Source: Paradevosia shaoguanensis (lineage in GTDB: Bacteria; Pseudomonadota; Alphaproteobacteria; Rhizobiales; Devosiaceae). Taken from it: a DNA stretch of 64,000 nucleotides. The position numbers and the translations under genes are program-made. The notes below the pieces were generated by a model, which had not been told where the DNA came from, ran no database searches, and saw only the letters and a list, made by a program, of their open reading frames with translations. Of this stretch, positions 53,845-62,492 are shown in pieces. The stretch lies in NCBI RefSeq assembly GCF_016801025.1, contig NZ_CP068983.1, forward strand, positions 4,394,501 through 4,458,500, given 5' to 3'. Numbering within the stretch: position 1 is the first letter of the stretch; the number at the start of each line of letters is the position of its first letter.

Positions 53845-55155
53845 TCAACCCAGTTGCGGGGCTACTTCCCTTGCGGCGCTGCGAACCGCCTCAAGGGTTT
53901 GGTCGACCACATCGTCATTATGTTCGGACGAAACGAACCACGCGCCGCGTTCGAGCACGCGCACGCCGCGCTGCAGCAATGCCAGCGAGAACAGGCTGTA
54001 GCCCTTCTTGTCCGAACGGGCCATGTCGCGGTAATTGCGCGCCGGCTCGTCGAGGCCGAAGGCGACGTGGAACATGAGCTCGAAGCCCGTCACCTGCGCC
54101 TTGATCCCGGCTTCCTTGAGAATGTCGCTGATGCCGTCGCGCAGACGCACGCCATAGACGGAGCTGCGCTCGTAATGCTCGGGCGTCAGGGCGTTCTGCG
54201 TGCCGATCATCGCCGCCATGGCGACGGGCTGGGCATTGAACGTTCCGCCATGCAGAACGCCGCCGGTGGCGAAGAGATCGATGAGGTCGGCGCGGCCGAC
54301 AATGGCAGCGACTGGGAAGCCGTTGGCGATGGCCTTGGCGAAGATCGAGATGTCGGGCGTGACGCCGAACCGCTCCTGCGCGCCGCCACGTCCGAGGCGG
54401 AAACCGGTGATGACTTCATCGAAGATCAGCAGCGCGCCGTGCTTGCGGCAGGCTGCCTGCACGCCTTCGAGATAGCCCGGCGCCGGAGAGATGGCACCCT
54501 GGTTGCACATGGCCGCTTCCATCAGCACCGCCGCCACGTCGCCCTTGGCAAGACGCGCCTCGACGGCGGCGAGATCGTTCCAGCCGAGGATCGAAAGGCC
54601 CTCGGCCTCGCTCGGGTCCTGGCCCTTGCTGCCGCCGACAGGCACCGGCGCGTCTTCCGGACCACCGGCATTGAGCGCCGGAGCGGTCGACCACAGGATG
54701 TTGTCGAACCAGCCATGGTAATGGCCTTCGAACTTGACGATCTTGCGCCGACCGGTGACGGCGCGGGCAAGGCGCATGGCGGCCTGGGCGACTTCCGAAC
54801 CCGAGGAGCCGAAACGGATACGCTCGGCCGACGGAATGCGCTCGCAGATGATCCTGGCGGCTTGGAACTCGACCGGAGCCTGGCCGGCAAACAGAATGCC
54901 GCGATCGACCTGCTCCTTGACCGCCTGGCGCACGCCGGCCGGATTGTGGCCGAGCACCATGGCGCCCATTCCGCAGTAGTAATCGATGAGGCGATTGCCA
55001 TCGACGTCGAAGAGGTAGGCGCCTTCGCCGCGCTCGAACACCAGCGGGCCCGGCTGCATGCCGAGGCGGAAGTTGGAATTGACGCCACCTGCCACGAAGC
55101 GGGAGTTTTCCGCGATGATCCTGGCCGATTGCTCGAAATTCAGTTTGTCGCCCAC
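53845..55155 (-). CDS. class III aminotransferase, glutamate-1-semialdehyde aminomutase-like
   Basis: 436 residues. PLP enzyme: GSSGSEVAQAAMRLAR binds the cofactor phosphate, LLIFDEVITGFRLG holds the Asp and gating region, and Lys274 in IFAKAIANGFPVAAI forms the Schiff base. True HemL has GKVIGGGMPVGA at this site, so this is a catabolic relative and not the haem-pathway enzyme. A separate promoter is likely, since a strong terminator lies upstream. It probably moves an amino group on an intermediate of the adjoining island. Confidence 0.85.
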   Translation of the reverse strand: MGDKLNFEQSARIIAENSRFVAGGVNSNFRLGMQPGPLVFERGEGAYLFDVDGNRLIDYYCGMGAMVLGHNPAGVRQAVKEQVDRGILFAGQAPVEFQAARIICERIPSAERIRFGSSGSEVAQAAMRLARAVTGRRKIVKFEGHYHGWFDNILWSTAPALNAGGPEDAPVPVGGSKGQDPSEAEGLSILGWNDLAAVEARLAKGDVAAVLMEAAMCNQGAISPAPGYLEGVQAACRKHGALLIFDEVITGFRLGRGGAQERFGVTPDISIFAKAIANGFPVAAIVGRADLIDLFATGGVLHGGTFNAQPVAMAAMIGTQNALTPEHYERSSVYGVRLRDGISDILKEAGIKAQVTGFELMFHVAFGLDEPARNYRDMARSDKKGYSLFSLALLQRGVRVLERGAWFVSSEHNDDVVDQTLEAVRSAAREVAPQLG

Positions 55156-55243
55156 GGGCGCGCCCTCCGTTTATTGGTTGCCCTCAGGGGAGCAAAAGCG
55201 ACGTTTGGTGTAAAGGAACGTTTGTCTCGGGATACGAAACACA

Positions 55244-55278
55244 GCGAAGCCCTCTCCCGTGGCAGGAGAGGGCTTCGC
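55244..55278. terminator. terminator after the AllA-like gene
   Basis: Perfect 14-base stem GCGAAGCCCTCTCC / GGAGAGGGCTTCGC with a seven-base loop, four bases after the stop of the AllA-like gene. It ends the long leftward operon from 62354 and insulates the aminotransferase gene. T-content after the stem is moderate. Confidence 0.8.
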
Positions 55279-55281
55279 GAT

Positions 55282-55746
55282 TCAGAGCGAGAGGGTAAGC
55301 GGCTGATCGAGGGTGAAGACCACGCCATCATCGCCGGCGTCGGAGCGCCACATCTGCATGCCGAACTCGGCGGGCTGGTCGAGCACGGTGAGGCCGGCAT
55401 GCCAGGCATTGCGGGCGATGCAGATGGCGTCTTCCGGCCCGGCGACAAACGCCCGGACATTGGCCAGGTCGGGATCGCCCGACGGCAGGGTCGGAGCCAC
55501 GACCACCAGCCAACGCCCTACCCGCAGCGGCAGGAAGCTCTGCGTGGAATGGGGGTGACGTTCGAGGAAGGTGATACTGATGGCATCAGCCGGGACCGGC
55601 TTGGGCGCGAGCACGGTGAAGACGTGCCGCCCGGGCACGTCTCCGATCTCGTTGACCATCGGCACTTCCGTCATCTTGCCGTCGACCGCGCGGATCGCAT
55701 AGGCGAAGGGTTCGGCGGCGCCCGGCGTCAGGGGTTGCAACTTCAT
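55282..55746 (-). CDS. ureidoglycolate lyase-like protein (AllA family)
   Basis: 154 residues. The AllA cupin-like fold is shown by FLERHPHSTQSFLPLRVGRWLVVVAPTLPSGDPDLANVRAFVAGPEDAICIARNAWHAGL, with the conserved HPHSTQ segment. AllA cleaves ureidoglycolate to glyoxylate and urea, but no other allantoin gene is here, so the substrate in this context is unknown. It starts eight bases after the NAL-type aldolase stop, last in the operon. Confidence 0.82.
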   Translation of the reverse strand: MKLQPLTPGAAEPFAYAIRAVDGKMTEVPMVNEIGDVPGRHVFTVLAPKPVPADAISITFLERHPHSTQSFLPLRVGRWLVVVAPTLPSGDPDLANVRAFVAGPEDAICIARNAWHAGLTVLDQPAEFGMQMWRSDAGDDGVVFTLDQPLTLSL

Positions 55747-55754
55747 CGCATCCC

Positions 55755-56681
55755 TCAGATCGCATCGAGGAAGGCGACGCCTTCCAGCTTGCGTTCGGCC
55801 TTGAGCTTGCGGAACCCGGCCTTGAGCTCTTCCTCGCCCGCCTTGTCGAAATTGCCGAAGGGGCTGCGGCAGAGGCCGGCATCGGCGCCCATCCAGGCCA
55901 TGCCGCGCTTGATGGCGGCGATCGGATTGCGCGGCAGCGAGAAGAAGATGATGGCGTTGGCGGTTTCCTGGAACTGCCTGGCCGCTTCCATGTCGCCGGC
56001 CTTCACGGCGGCGTCGAGAGCGATGAAGACTTCCGGAATGAGGTTGTAGAACGAACCGATGATGCCGTCGGCGCCGAAGCTGAGGCCCGACATCGCCATC
56101 TCGTCGGCACCCGAATAGACGATGAAGTCCTTCGAGATTTCTTCCTTGATCCGCATGATCTCGAAATGGGTGGTGGCGGTGTACTTGATGCCCGCCAGGC
56201 CCTTGATGGTCGAGAGACGCTTGATCATGTCGAAGCCGAAGAGACCGGCCAGCGGCACGTTGTAGGCGATCATCGGCAGGCTCGTGGAGCCGGTCACGTC
56301 GCTATAGTAGTTGTAGACCTGATCCTGCGAGAAACCCCAGTAGAACGGCGGCACCGAGGAGATGGCGTCGATGCCGGCTTCCTCGGCGTGCTGGGCCAGT
56401 TCCACGGTCAGCTTGGTGCTGATGGCGCCGACATGGGCCATGAGCGGGATGCGGCCGGCGGTCTCGTCGACCACGACTTCGACCACCCGCTTGCGCTCTT
56501 CGGGCGACATCATGAAGCTCTCGCCGGTGCTGCCGGTGAGGTAGAGCCCGTGCACCTTCCTGTCGATGAGGAAGCGCACGGCCGCGCGCATGCGGGCCTC
56601 GTCGAAATTCTCGTTCTCATCGAACGTGGTCACCATCGCCGGGATCACACCGGTGATGTTCTTGATATCGAAGGCAGGCAT
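55755..56681 (-). CDS. N-acetylneuraminate lyase-type aldolase (DapA/NAL superfamily)
   Basis: 308 residues from the ATG at 56681. Class I aldolase: Schiff-base Lys166 in AGIKYTATTHFEIMRIK and Tyr140 in AYNVPL. The substrate loop is GSTGE (50-54), the version found in sialic acid lyases, whereas the true DapA at 13036-13911 has GTTGE. The stretches YSGADEMAMSGLSFGADGIIGSFYN and GLCRSPFGNFD closely follow the NanA pattern. It likely splits a sialic-acid-like or other 2-keto-3-deoxy acid into pyruvate and an aldehyde. In an operon with a peptide-type importer. Confidence 0.82.
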   Translation of the reverse strand: MPAFDIKNITGVIPAMVTTFDENENFDEARMRAAVRFLIDRKVHGLYLTGSTGESFMMSPEERKRVVEVVVDETAGRIPLMAHVGAISTKLTVELAQHAEEAGIDAISSVPPFYWGFSQDQVYNYYSDVTGSTSLPMIAYNVPLAGLFGFDMIKRLSTIKGLAGIKYTATTHFEIMRIKEEISKDFIVYSGADEMAMSGLSFGADGIIGSFYNLIPEVFIALDAAVKAGDMEAARQFQETANAIIFFSLPRNPIAAIKRGMAWMGADAGLCRSPFGNFDKAGEEELKAGFRKLKAERKLEGVAFLDAI

Positions 56682-56703
56682 CAATGGCTCCAGGAAAAGA
56701 GGC

Positions 56704-57741
56704 TCACGCCGCGTTGGGCGCGGCCTCGGGAAGGTCGATGAGGTGGCAGGCGGCGTAGTGGTCGCGCCCGTCGATTTGGTAACGCCTGAGCTTGGGTTCG
56801 ACCTGCGAACACACGTCCTTGCGGAACTGGCAGCGCGGGTGGAACGGGCAGCCGCTGGGCGGATTGACCGGGCTGGGCACGTCACCCTCAAGCACGATGC
56901 GCTTGGTCTGCTTGTCGAGGTCGGCCACCGGGATGGCCGAGAGCAGCGCCTGCGTATAGGGGTGGAGGCGCCGGGCGTAGAGATCCTCGGACGCGCACAG
57001 CTCCACGATCCGGCCCAGATACATCACCGCGATGCGGTCGCAGATGTATTCGGTGACCGACAGGTCGTGGGTGATGAAGATGTAGGTGAGGTTCTTTTCC
57101 TGCTTGAGCTTCATCAGAAGCTGCAGGACCTGCGCCTGGATCGACACGTCGAGCGCGCTCACCGCCTCGTCGCAGATGATCAGTTCCGGCTCGATGGAGA
57201 GCGCCCGGGCAATGCCGATACGCTGGCGCTGTCCGCCCGAAAACTCGTGCGGGTAGCGATCCATGTATTCGCGCCGCATGTTCACCGCCTCGAGCAGGTC
57301 GCCGATGATCTTGCGGCGCTCCTCGCGCGACTTGATGCCGTATTTCTTGAGCGGGTCCTCAAGCGAGCCGAAGATGGTGAAGGCCGGATTCAGCGAGGAA
57401 TGCGGGTCCTGGAACACGATCTGCAGGCGCTTGCGATACGGGAAGAGCTCGTGGTCCTTGAGCTTGGTGAGATCGGTCTCCTGCTCGTCGGTCGAGCGAT
57501 AGGTGATCTCGCCATTGGTGGAATGGATGAGCTGGAGGATGGTCTTGCCGAGCGTGGTCTTGCCGCAACCGCTCTCGCCCACCAGCCCCAGCACCTCGCC
57601 GCGATAGACATCGAGGTTGACGCCGTCGATGGCCTTCACATGCGCGGTGGTCTTCTGCATGAAACCGCCCTTGAGCGGGAAGTGAACCTTCACGTCACGC
57701 AGGCGCAGGATCACGTCGTCTTCATTGTGCTGCTGCTGCAT
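56704..57741 (-). CDS. peptide-type ABC transporter ATP-binding protein (DppF/OppF type), island 2
   Basis: 345 residues from the ATG at 57741. Walker [14 protein letters not shown]-loop IVFQDPHSSLNPAFTI, signature [15 protein letters not shown], Walker B LIICDEAVSALD (Ala where Pro is usual), switch ITHDLSVTEYICDRIAVMYLGRI, and the C-terminal cluster GCPFHPRCQFRKDVC. Overlaps the DppD gene by 20 bases. An insert TDEQETDLTKLKDHE extends the Q-loop approach. Confidence 0.92.
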   Translation of the reverse strand: MQQQHNEDDVILRLRDVKVHFPLKGGFMQKTTAHVKAIDGVNLDVYRGEVLGLVGESGCGKTTLGKTILQLIHSTNGEITYRSTDEQETDLTKLKDHELFPYRKRLQIVFQDPHSSLNPAFTIFGSLEDPLKKYGIKSREERRKIIGDLLEAVNMRREYMDRYPHEFSGGQRQRIGIARALSIEPELIICDEAVSALDVSIQAQVLQLLMKLKQEKNLTYIFITHDLSVTEYICDRIAVMYLGRIVELCASEDLYARRLHPYTQALLSAIPVADLDKQTKRIVLEGDVPSPVNPPSGCPFHPRCQFRKDVCSQVEPKLRRYQIDGRDHYAACHLIDLPEAAPNAA

Positions 57742-58741
57742 GAGCGAACTCCTCGTAGCGCCAGCACATGACGCGGTGGGTATTGGTAACGTGGGTCTCG
57801 TCCGGCATGTCGTTGCAGGCTTCGGTGGCGAAGGCGCAGCGCGGGGCGAACTGGCAGCCCGACGGACGGTCGAACGGATCGGGCGTCGAGCCGGGAATGG
57901 CCTGGATGTCCTGGTTCTTGCCGCGGCCGAGGACCGGGATCGAGGCCAGGAGGGCACGCGTATAGGGGTGGACGGGGTTGCGCAGCACTTCGCCGACAGT
58001 GCCAGCTTCCACGATGTTGCCCATGTACATGACGGCGACGTCGTCGGCCAATTCGGCCACGGCGCCCATGTCGTGGGTGATGAGCATGATGGCGGTGCCG
58101 TGCTCCTTCTTGAGCCGGTCCATCAGCTCGAAAATCTGGGCCTGGATGGTGACGTCCAGCGCCGTGGTCGGCTCGTCCGCGATCAGGATCTTGGGGTTGC
58201 AGGCCATGGCCATGGCGATCATGGCGCGCTGGCGCATGCCGCCCGAATAGCGGTGCGGGAACTCGTCGACGCGCCGCTCGGGCAAGGGAATGCCCATCGA
58301 CCGCAGGAGGTCGATGGCCTTGTCCTTGAGCTGCCGGCCCTTGAGCGCCGTGTGGTACTTGAGGTTCTCGATGATCTGGAAACCGACCGTGTAGACCGGG
58401 TTGAGCGCGGTCATCGGGTCCTGGAAGATCATGGCCATCTCGGCGCCGCGGATGGCGCGCATCTGGCGGCCGTTGCGGGCGAGCTGGTCGATGCGGATGT
58501 CGCCGCGATCGGAGTGATAGATGATCTCGCCCTCTTCGATGCGCGAGAGCGTGGGCAGGAGCTGCATCACCGCCGAGGCCGTGACGCTCTTGCCGCATCC
58601 GCTTTCGCCCACGATGCAGAGTGTCTTGCCCTTCTTGATCTGGAACGAGACACCGTTCACCGCCTTGTTGCAGCGCTTGTTGGTGTACATGAAGGTCTTG
58701 AGCCCGTTTACCGTCAGGGCGACGTCGTGGTTCTGAGCCAT
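57722..58741 (-). CDS. peptide-type ABC transporter ATP-binding protein (DppD/OppD type), island 2
   Basis: 339 residues from the ATG at 58741. Walker [15 protein letters not shown]-loop [17 protein letters not shown], signature [15 protein letters not shown], Walker [13 protein letters not shown], switch [21 protein letters not shown], and [15 protein letters not shown]. Five bases separate it from the permease. Upstream open frame to 59419 is a shadow of the permease gene. Confidence 0.93.
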
Positions 58742-58746
58742 GAGCG

Positions 58747-59688
58747 TTATCCCTGCTGGGTCGGGTCGGTGGCGTCGCGAAGGCCGTCGCCGATGAAGTT
58801 GACCGAGAGCACGAAGAGCGAGATCACCGAGCCCACCGGCAGCCACATCCACCAGTTGTTCTGGAGCACGCGCAGGTCCTGCGCCACGTTGAGGATGTTG
58901 CCCCAGGTCGGGATGCCCATCGGCACGCCGAGGCCGAGGAAGCTCAGGCCAGCCTCCTGCAGGATGAAAGCCGCCGTGCTCAGCGTCACGTTGACCATGA
59001 TGGGGCCGAGCGCGTTGGGCAGGATGTGCTTGAAGGCGATGAGCGGGGTCGAGAGGCCGAAGCTGCGCAGCGCCTGCACGTATTCTTCTTCGCGCAGCGA
59101 CAGCATGCGGGCACGCGCCAGGCGATAGATACCGCCCCAGCCGGTGAGGATGAAGATGATCATGAGGTTGGCGAGCGACTGGCCGGTAATGGCCACCAGC
59201 AGCAGCACCAGGATGATCTGCGGGAACGACATGAAGATTTCGGAGACGCGCATGGCGATCGTGTCGACCCAGCCGCCGACATAGGCGGTGTAGCAGCCGA
59301 TGACGACGCCGATGATCGCCGAGGCGATGGCGCTGCCGAGGCCGACCAGGATCGAGATCTGGCCGCCATAGAGGACGCGCGCGAACACGTCGCGGCCGGT
59401 CTTGTCGGTGCCGAACCAATGCTCCCAGGACGGGGGCTTGAGGATGGCGCGGAGGTTGATCTTCTGCGGATCCCAGGGCGTGAGAAACGGCGCCAGGATC
59501 GAAGCCAGGATGATGATCGTGAAAACGATCAGTCCGAACACGGCCAGCTTGTTGTTCATGAACTTGCGCACGAAGCGCGAGCCCTTGGCGTGGCTGTTCA
59601 GCCCCGCCTCTTCGCGGGCGCGGATCTGATCGAACTGGCGGTCGAGGCGCGTGCGGGAGCGGGGGCGTTGGGTGGTGATATCAGTCAT
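58747..59688 (-). CDS. peptide-type ABC transporter permease (DppC type), island 2
   Basis: 313 residues. EHWFGTDKTGRDVFARVLYGGQISILVGLGSAI is the DppC hallmark, and EEYVQALRSFGLSTPLIAFKHILPNALGPI is the coupling loop. A longer cytoplasmic N-terminus rich in Arg precedes the first helix (NNKLAVFGLIVFTIIILASILAPFL). Confidence 0.92.
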   Translation of the reverse strand: MTDITTQRPRSRTRLDRQFDQIRAREEAGLNSHAKGSRFVRKFMNNKLAVFGLIVFTIIILASILAPFLTPWDPQKINLRAILKPPSWEHWFGTDKTGRDVFARVLYGGQISILVGLGSAIASAIIGVVIGCYTAYVGGWVDTIAMRVSEIFMSFPQIILVLLLVAITGQSLANLMIIFILTGWGGIYRLARARMLSLREEEYVQALRSFGLSTPLIAFKHILPNALGPIMVNVTLSTAAFILQEAGLSFLGLGVPMGIPTWGNILNVAQDLRVLQNNWWMWLPVGSVISLFVLSVNFIGDGLRDATDPTQQG

Positions 59689-59695
59689 GGAAACC

Positions 59696-60658
59696 TCACC
59701 GGCCTAGCCGGACGCGCGGATCGATCAGCGCGGTCAGGACGTCGACGATCAGGCTGGCGAGCAGCACGGCGATTACGGAGAGCAGCGCGATCATCATCAC
59801 GAGCGGATAGTCCTGCGAGCGCACGGCGGCGACGAATTCGTTGCCGATGCCGGGCCACTGGAACACCTGCTCAATGACCACCGAGCCGCCGATCAGCACC
59901 GGCAGGCGGAAGCCGATGAGCACGATCACGGGCGTCAGCGCCACACGAAAACCGTGCAGCAGGTTGACGCGCCATTCGGGCAGGCCCTTGGAACGCGCGG
60001 TGCGGATGAATTCCTTGTTGAGGGAATCCAGCATGGACGAGCGCGCATACCGCATGACGCCGGCGGTCATCGTCACCGACAGCACCAGCGCTGGCATGAC
60101 GAGATGCGGGAGCCGGTCCCAGAAGGTGACGTAGCCAGGCAGCGTACGGCCACCAACAGGCAGCCATTGCAGGTTAAGCGCAAAGATCAGGATGGCAACG
60201 AGGCCAAAGAAGAATTCGGGGATCGACACGCCGAGCATGCCGACAACCGTGAGTCCGTTGTCGGTGGCCGAGCCGCGACGGAGCGCGCTGACGGTGCCGA
60301 GCACGCAGCCGACGATGGTGGAGAGCACGAGCGCGACGCCGGACAATTCGAGTGTCGCCGGCAGGCGATCGCCGACGATCGTCGAGATCGGTACGCCGCC
60401 CGACATCGAGTAGCCGAAATTGCCGTGCAGCACGCCCCACAGCCAGATGCCGTAGCGGACGATGAACGGCTGGCCGAGGCCAAGGGATTCACGCAGCGCC
60501 TGGAGCCGCTCGGGGTCCATGCTCCCGTACATGTCCGGTGGGATCATGTAGGAAACCGGGTCGCCCGGGGTGAGATCGAGACCGAGATAGACCAGGAAAC
60601 TGATCACCAGGGCCATCGGAATGAGCAGCAGCACGCGCCGTAGAATGTAGCTGAGCAA
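59696..60658 (-). CDS. peptide-type ABC transporter permease (DppB type), island 2
   Basis: 320 residues. MLSYILRRVLLLIPMALVISFLVYLGLDLTPGDPV opens the chain, and KEFIRTARSKGLPEWRVNLLHGFRVALTPVI holds the ATPase-coupling loop. Ends LTALIDPRVRLGR. Seven bases before the DppC gene. A hairpin lies between it and the binding-protein gene. Confidence 0.92.
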   Translation of the reverse strand: MLSYILRRVLLLIPMALVISFLVYLGLDLTPGDPVSYMIPPDMYGSMDPERLQALRESLGLGQPFIVRYGIWLWGVLHGNFGYSMSGGVPISTIVGDRLPATLELSGVALVLSTIVGCVLGTVSALRRGSATDNGLTVVGMLGVSIPEFFFGLVAILIFALNLQWLPVGGRTLPGYVTFWDRLPHLVMPALVLSVTMTAGVMRYARSSMLDSLNKEFIRTARSKGLPEWRVNLLHGFRVALTPVIVLIGFRLPVLIGGSVVIEQVFQWPGIGNEFVAAVRSQDYPLVMMIALLSVIAVLLASLIVDVLTALIDPRVRLGR

Positions 60659-60684
60659 TATGGGTGCCTCGCCTCAGGAGAAAA

Positions 60685-60712
60685 GGTGCCGCGGAGGGAG
60701 CGCCGCGGCACC
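60685..60712 (-). terminator. intercistronic hairpin after permuted binding-protein gene
   Basis: Perfect 10-base stem GGTGCCGCGG / CCGCGGCACC with an eight-base loop in the 73-base gap. No T-run. By position it should protect the 3' end of the binding-protein mRNA or reduce downstream transcription. Confidence 0.6.
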
Positions 60713-60731
60713 GGCCAGTCTTGGGGGCTGG

Positions 60732-62354
60732 CTATTGCTTGGGATACTGGTTGATCCAGAGCATGCGGGTGTATGGGATGTCCGCAGGCGTGACCTTCAT
60801 GAAGTCCATGCCTTCGAGCGCGGCGACGTCACCGGTATTCTTGGTGTAGCCGAAGTCGAGACGATGGGCCGAGGCGTTCTTGACCAGGTTCGGATCGTTG
60901 TCGTCGCTCGGGAGAGCCACGATCTGATCGATCTGCGGGACGCCGCCATAGTACTTGTCGTACGGGACGAAGGTCACGTAGTCGTTCATCTTCACGTCAG
61001 CGATCTTGAAGGGGCCGGAGCCGATTGGCTTCTGCCAGAACTGCGACTGCTGAAGCTGCAGCGGGTCGACACCCTCGAAGTACTTGGCCGGAAGCGGAGC
61101 GAACTGGCTGAAGGTCAGCAGCACGTTCGGGTCGGCCTTGGCGAAGTTGAGCGTGATGGTCTTGCCGTCGGTCTTGATACCCGAGATATGCTGGGCCTTG
61201 CCGTCGACAAAATCCTTGGCGCCTTCAATGGCGAGGAACGTCGCCGAGACAACCGGATGGATGTTCGGGATCTTGGCAGCCGTCTCAATGCTCCACGAGA
61301 CATCGTTTACCGTAATCGGCTCGCCGTCGTGCCACGTGATGCCGTCGCGCAGCGTGAACGTGACGGTCTTGCCGTCCTCGCTCACGTTGTAGCTCTCGGC
61401 TAGCTGGCCGGCCTTTGGCGTCAGGTTGCCGTCGGCGATGATCAGCTTGTCGAAGACGATCTTGTTATGGATGAACTTGCCAAGATTCAGCCAGGGCAGT
61501 TCGAAGAACTGGGCCGGGCCGGTATTGGTGTAGAGCGTCTTCTTGCCTTCGGCGTCGGGCTTCACCGTCCAGTTATTGATGCCCCAGTCGTAGCTGTACT
61601 GCTCGTTACCATACTGACCGCCATTCCGGTCGACACGGTCGCTCTGGTAGATGAAGAGCTGCTGGTAATAGAGCGGCACGAGGTCAACGCGCTCGTTCTC
61701 GAACTTTTCGATCGCGTGGAAAGCCGGCATCTGCACGGCAGGATCGGAGCTCGAATTGATGTCTGCGATGAGCTTATCCATCTCCGGGGTACCCGGGAGA
61801 TAGGCCGACTTACCGGTTTCGTAGCGGTTGTAATATTCCTGCAGCGCCAGGGCCGCGAGAGCGCCATAGGCCAGGTCCCACTTGACGGCCGACGGGCCAT
61901 TCACGGGGTCCTTGGGCACGGTGCTCAGCTGCGCCGGCACGTCGCCCTCGAGCAGGCGATAGTTCACCTTGATGCCCACATCGGCCAGGTAGGCCTGGAA
62001 TGCGGCCATCATGTCGGCGGTCACCTGATCCTTGTAGTAGTAGACCAGGTCGAGTTCGCGGTTGGAATCCCAGCCGGCTTCCTTGAGAAGCTCCTTGGCC
62101 TTTTCGGGATCGTACTTGTACGGATTGAGGTCGTTCGGCTTATACGGGCCGTTCGGCAGCAGGCCGACAGCAGCGATAGCCTTACCCTCAAGCAGCGTGT
62201 CCACAATCGTGTCCATGTCGATGGCATAGGCAATCGCCTGGCGGACGCGCACGTCCGAAAGCGGATTGCTGTTGGTGGGCTGAGCCCAGGCCGGCACGAT
62301 GGTTGCGGTCGTCATGAGCAACGCGGTTGTTGCCATGGCCAAAATCTTGTTCAT
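60732..62354 (-). CDS. peptide-type ABC binding protein with circularly permuted lobes
   Basis: 540 residues. Signal peptide 1-24 (PAWA-QPT), so exported to the periplasm as the receptor of the importer encoded next. The mature chain begins with what is normally the C-terminal half of a family-5 protein: NPLSDVRVRQAIAYAIDMD (30-48), YDPEKAKELLKEAGW (81-95), YNRYETG, and VDLVPLYYQQLFIYQSDRVDR (223-243). From about residue 272 it continues with the normal N-terminal half: TNTGPAQFFELPWLNLGKFIHN (276-297), SEDGKTVTFTLRDGITWHDGEPIT (325-348), PIGSGPFKI (443-451), and ends at YTRMLWINQYPKQ, the point where normal proteins run into NPLSDVRVRQ. The island-1 binding protein has the usual order. Length and both half-domains look complete. 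Function as a receptor is inferred from the operon; the permutation is read directly from motif order. Confidence 0.85.
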   Translation of the reverse strand: MNKILAMATTALLMTTATIVPAWAQPTNSNPLSDVRVRQAIAYAIDMDTIVDTLLEGKAIAAVGLLPNGPYKPNDLNPYKYDPEKAKELLKEAGWDSNRELDLVYYYKDQVTADMMAAFQAYLADVGIKVNYRLLEGDVPAQLSTVPKDPVNGPSAVKWDLAYGALAALALQEYYNRYETGKSAYLPGTPEMDKLIADINSSSDPAVQMPAFHAIEKFENERVDLVPLYYQQLFIYQSDRVDRNGGQYGNEQYSYDWGINNWTVKPDAEGKKTLYTNTGPAQFFELPWLNLGKFIHNKIVFDKLIIADGNLTPKAGQLAESYNVSEDGKTVTFTLRDGITWHDGEPITVNDVSWSIETAAKIPNIHPVVSATFLAIEGAKDFVDGKAQHISGIKTDGKTITLNFAKADPNVLLTFSQFAPLPAKYFEGVDPLQLQQSQFWQKPIGSGPFKIADVKMNDYVTFVPYDKYYGGVPQIDQIVALPSDDNDPNLVKNASAHRLDFGYTKNTGDVAALEGMDFMKVTPADIPYTRMLWINQYPKQ

Positions 62355-62492
62355 TCCCTACCCTTTCGAGGCTGTTCGACGTTCCTGTTTGGGCGCTCCG
62401 CTTTTTGTGCCCCTCGGCAACGGAGCGGCGTTGGTTTCACCCGATCGCCAGATGCCCTCCTGATCTGTTTTGGTCGGTTGCTCCCTTTGCTT

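Noticed and set aside
53845-55155. Calling this gene hemL
   Set aside because: The lysine motif is AKAIANGFPVAA rather than the GKVIGGGMPVGA of HemL, and it lies in a catabolic island; alphaproteobacteria make 5-aminolevulinate by HemA.
53824-56049. 741-residue plus-strand open frame
   Set aside because: Antisense to the aminotransferase, AllA-like and aldolase genes, which carry clear motifs; composition is shadow-like.
55755-56681. Calling this gene a second dapA
   Set aside because: It has GSTGE and NanA-like C-terminal motifs instead of GTTGE, and its operon is a transporter cluster.
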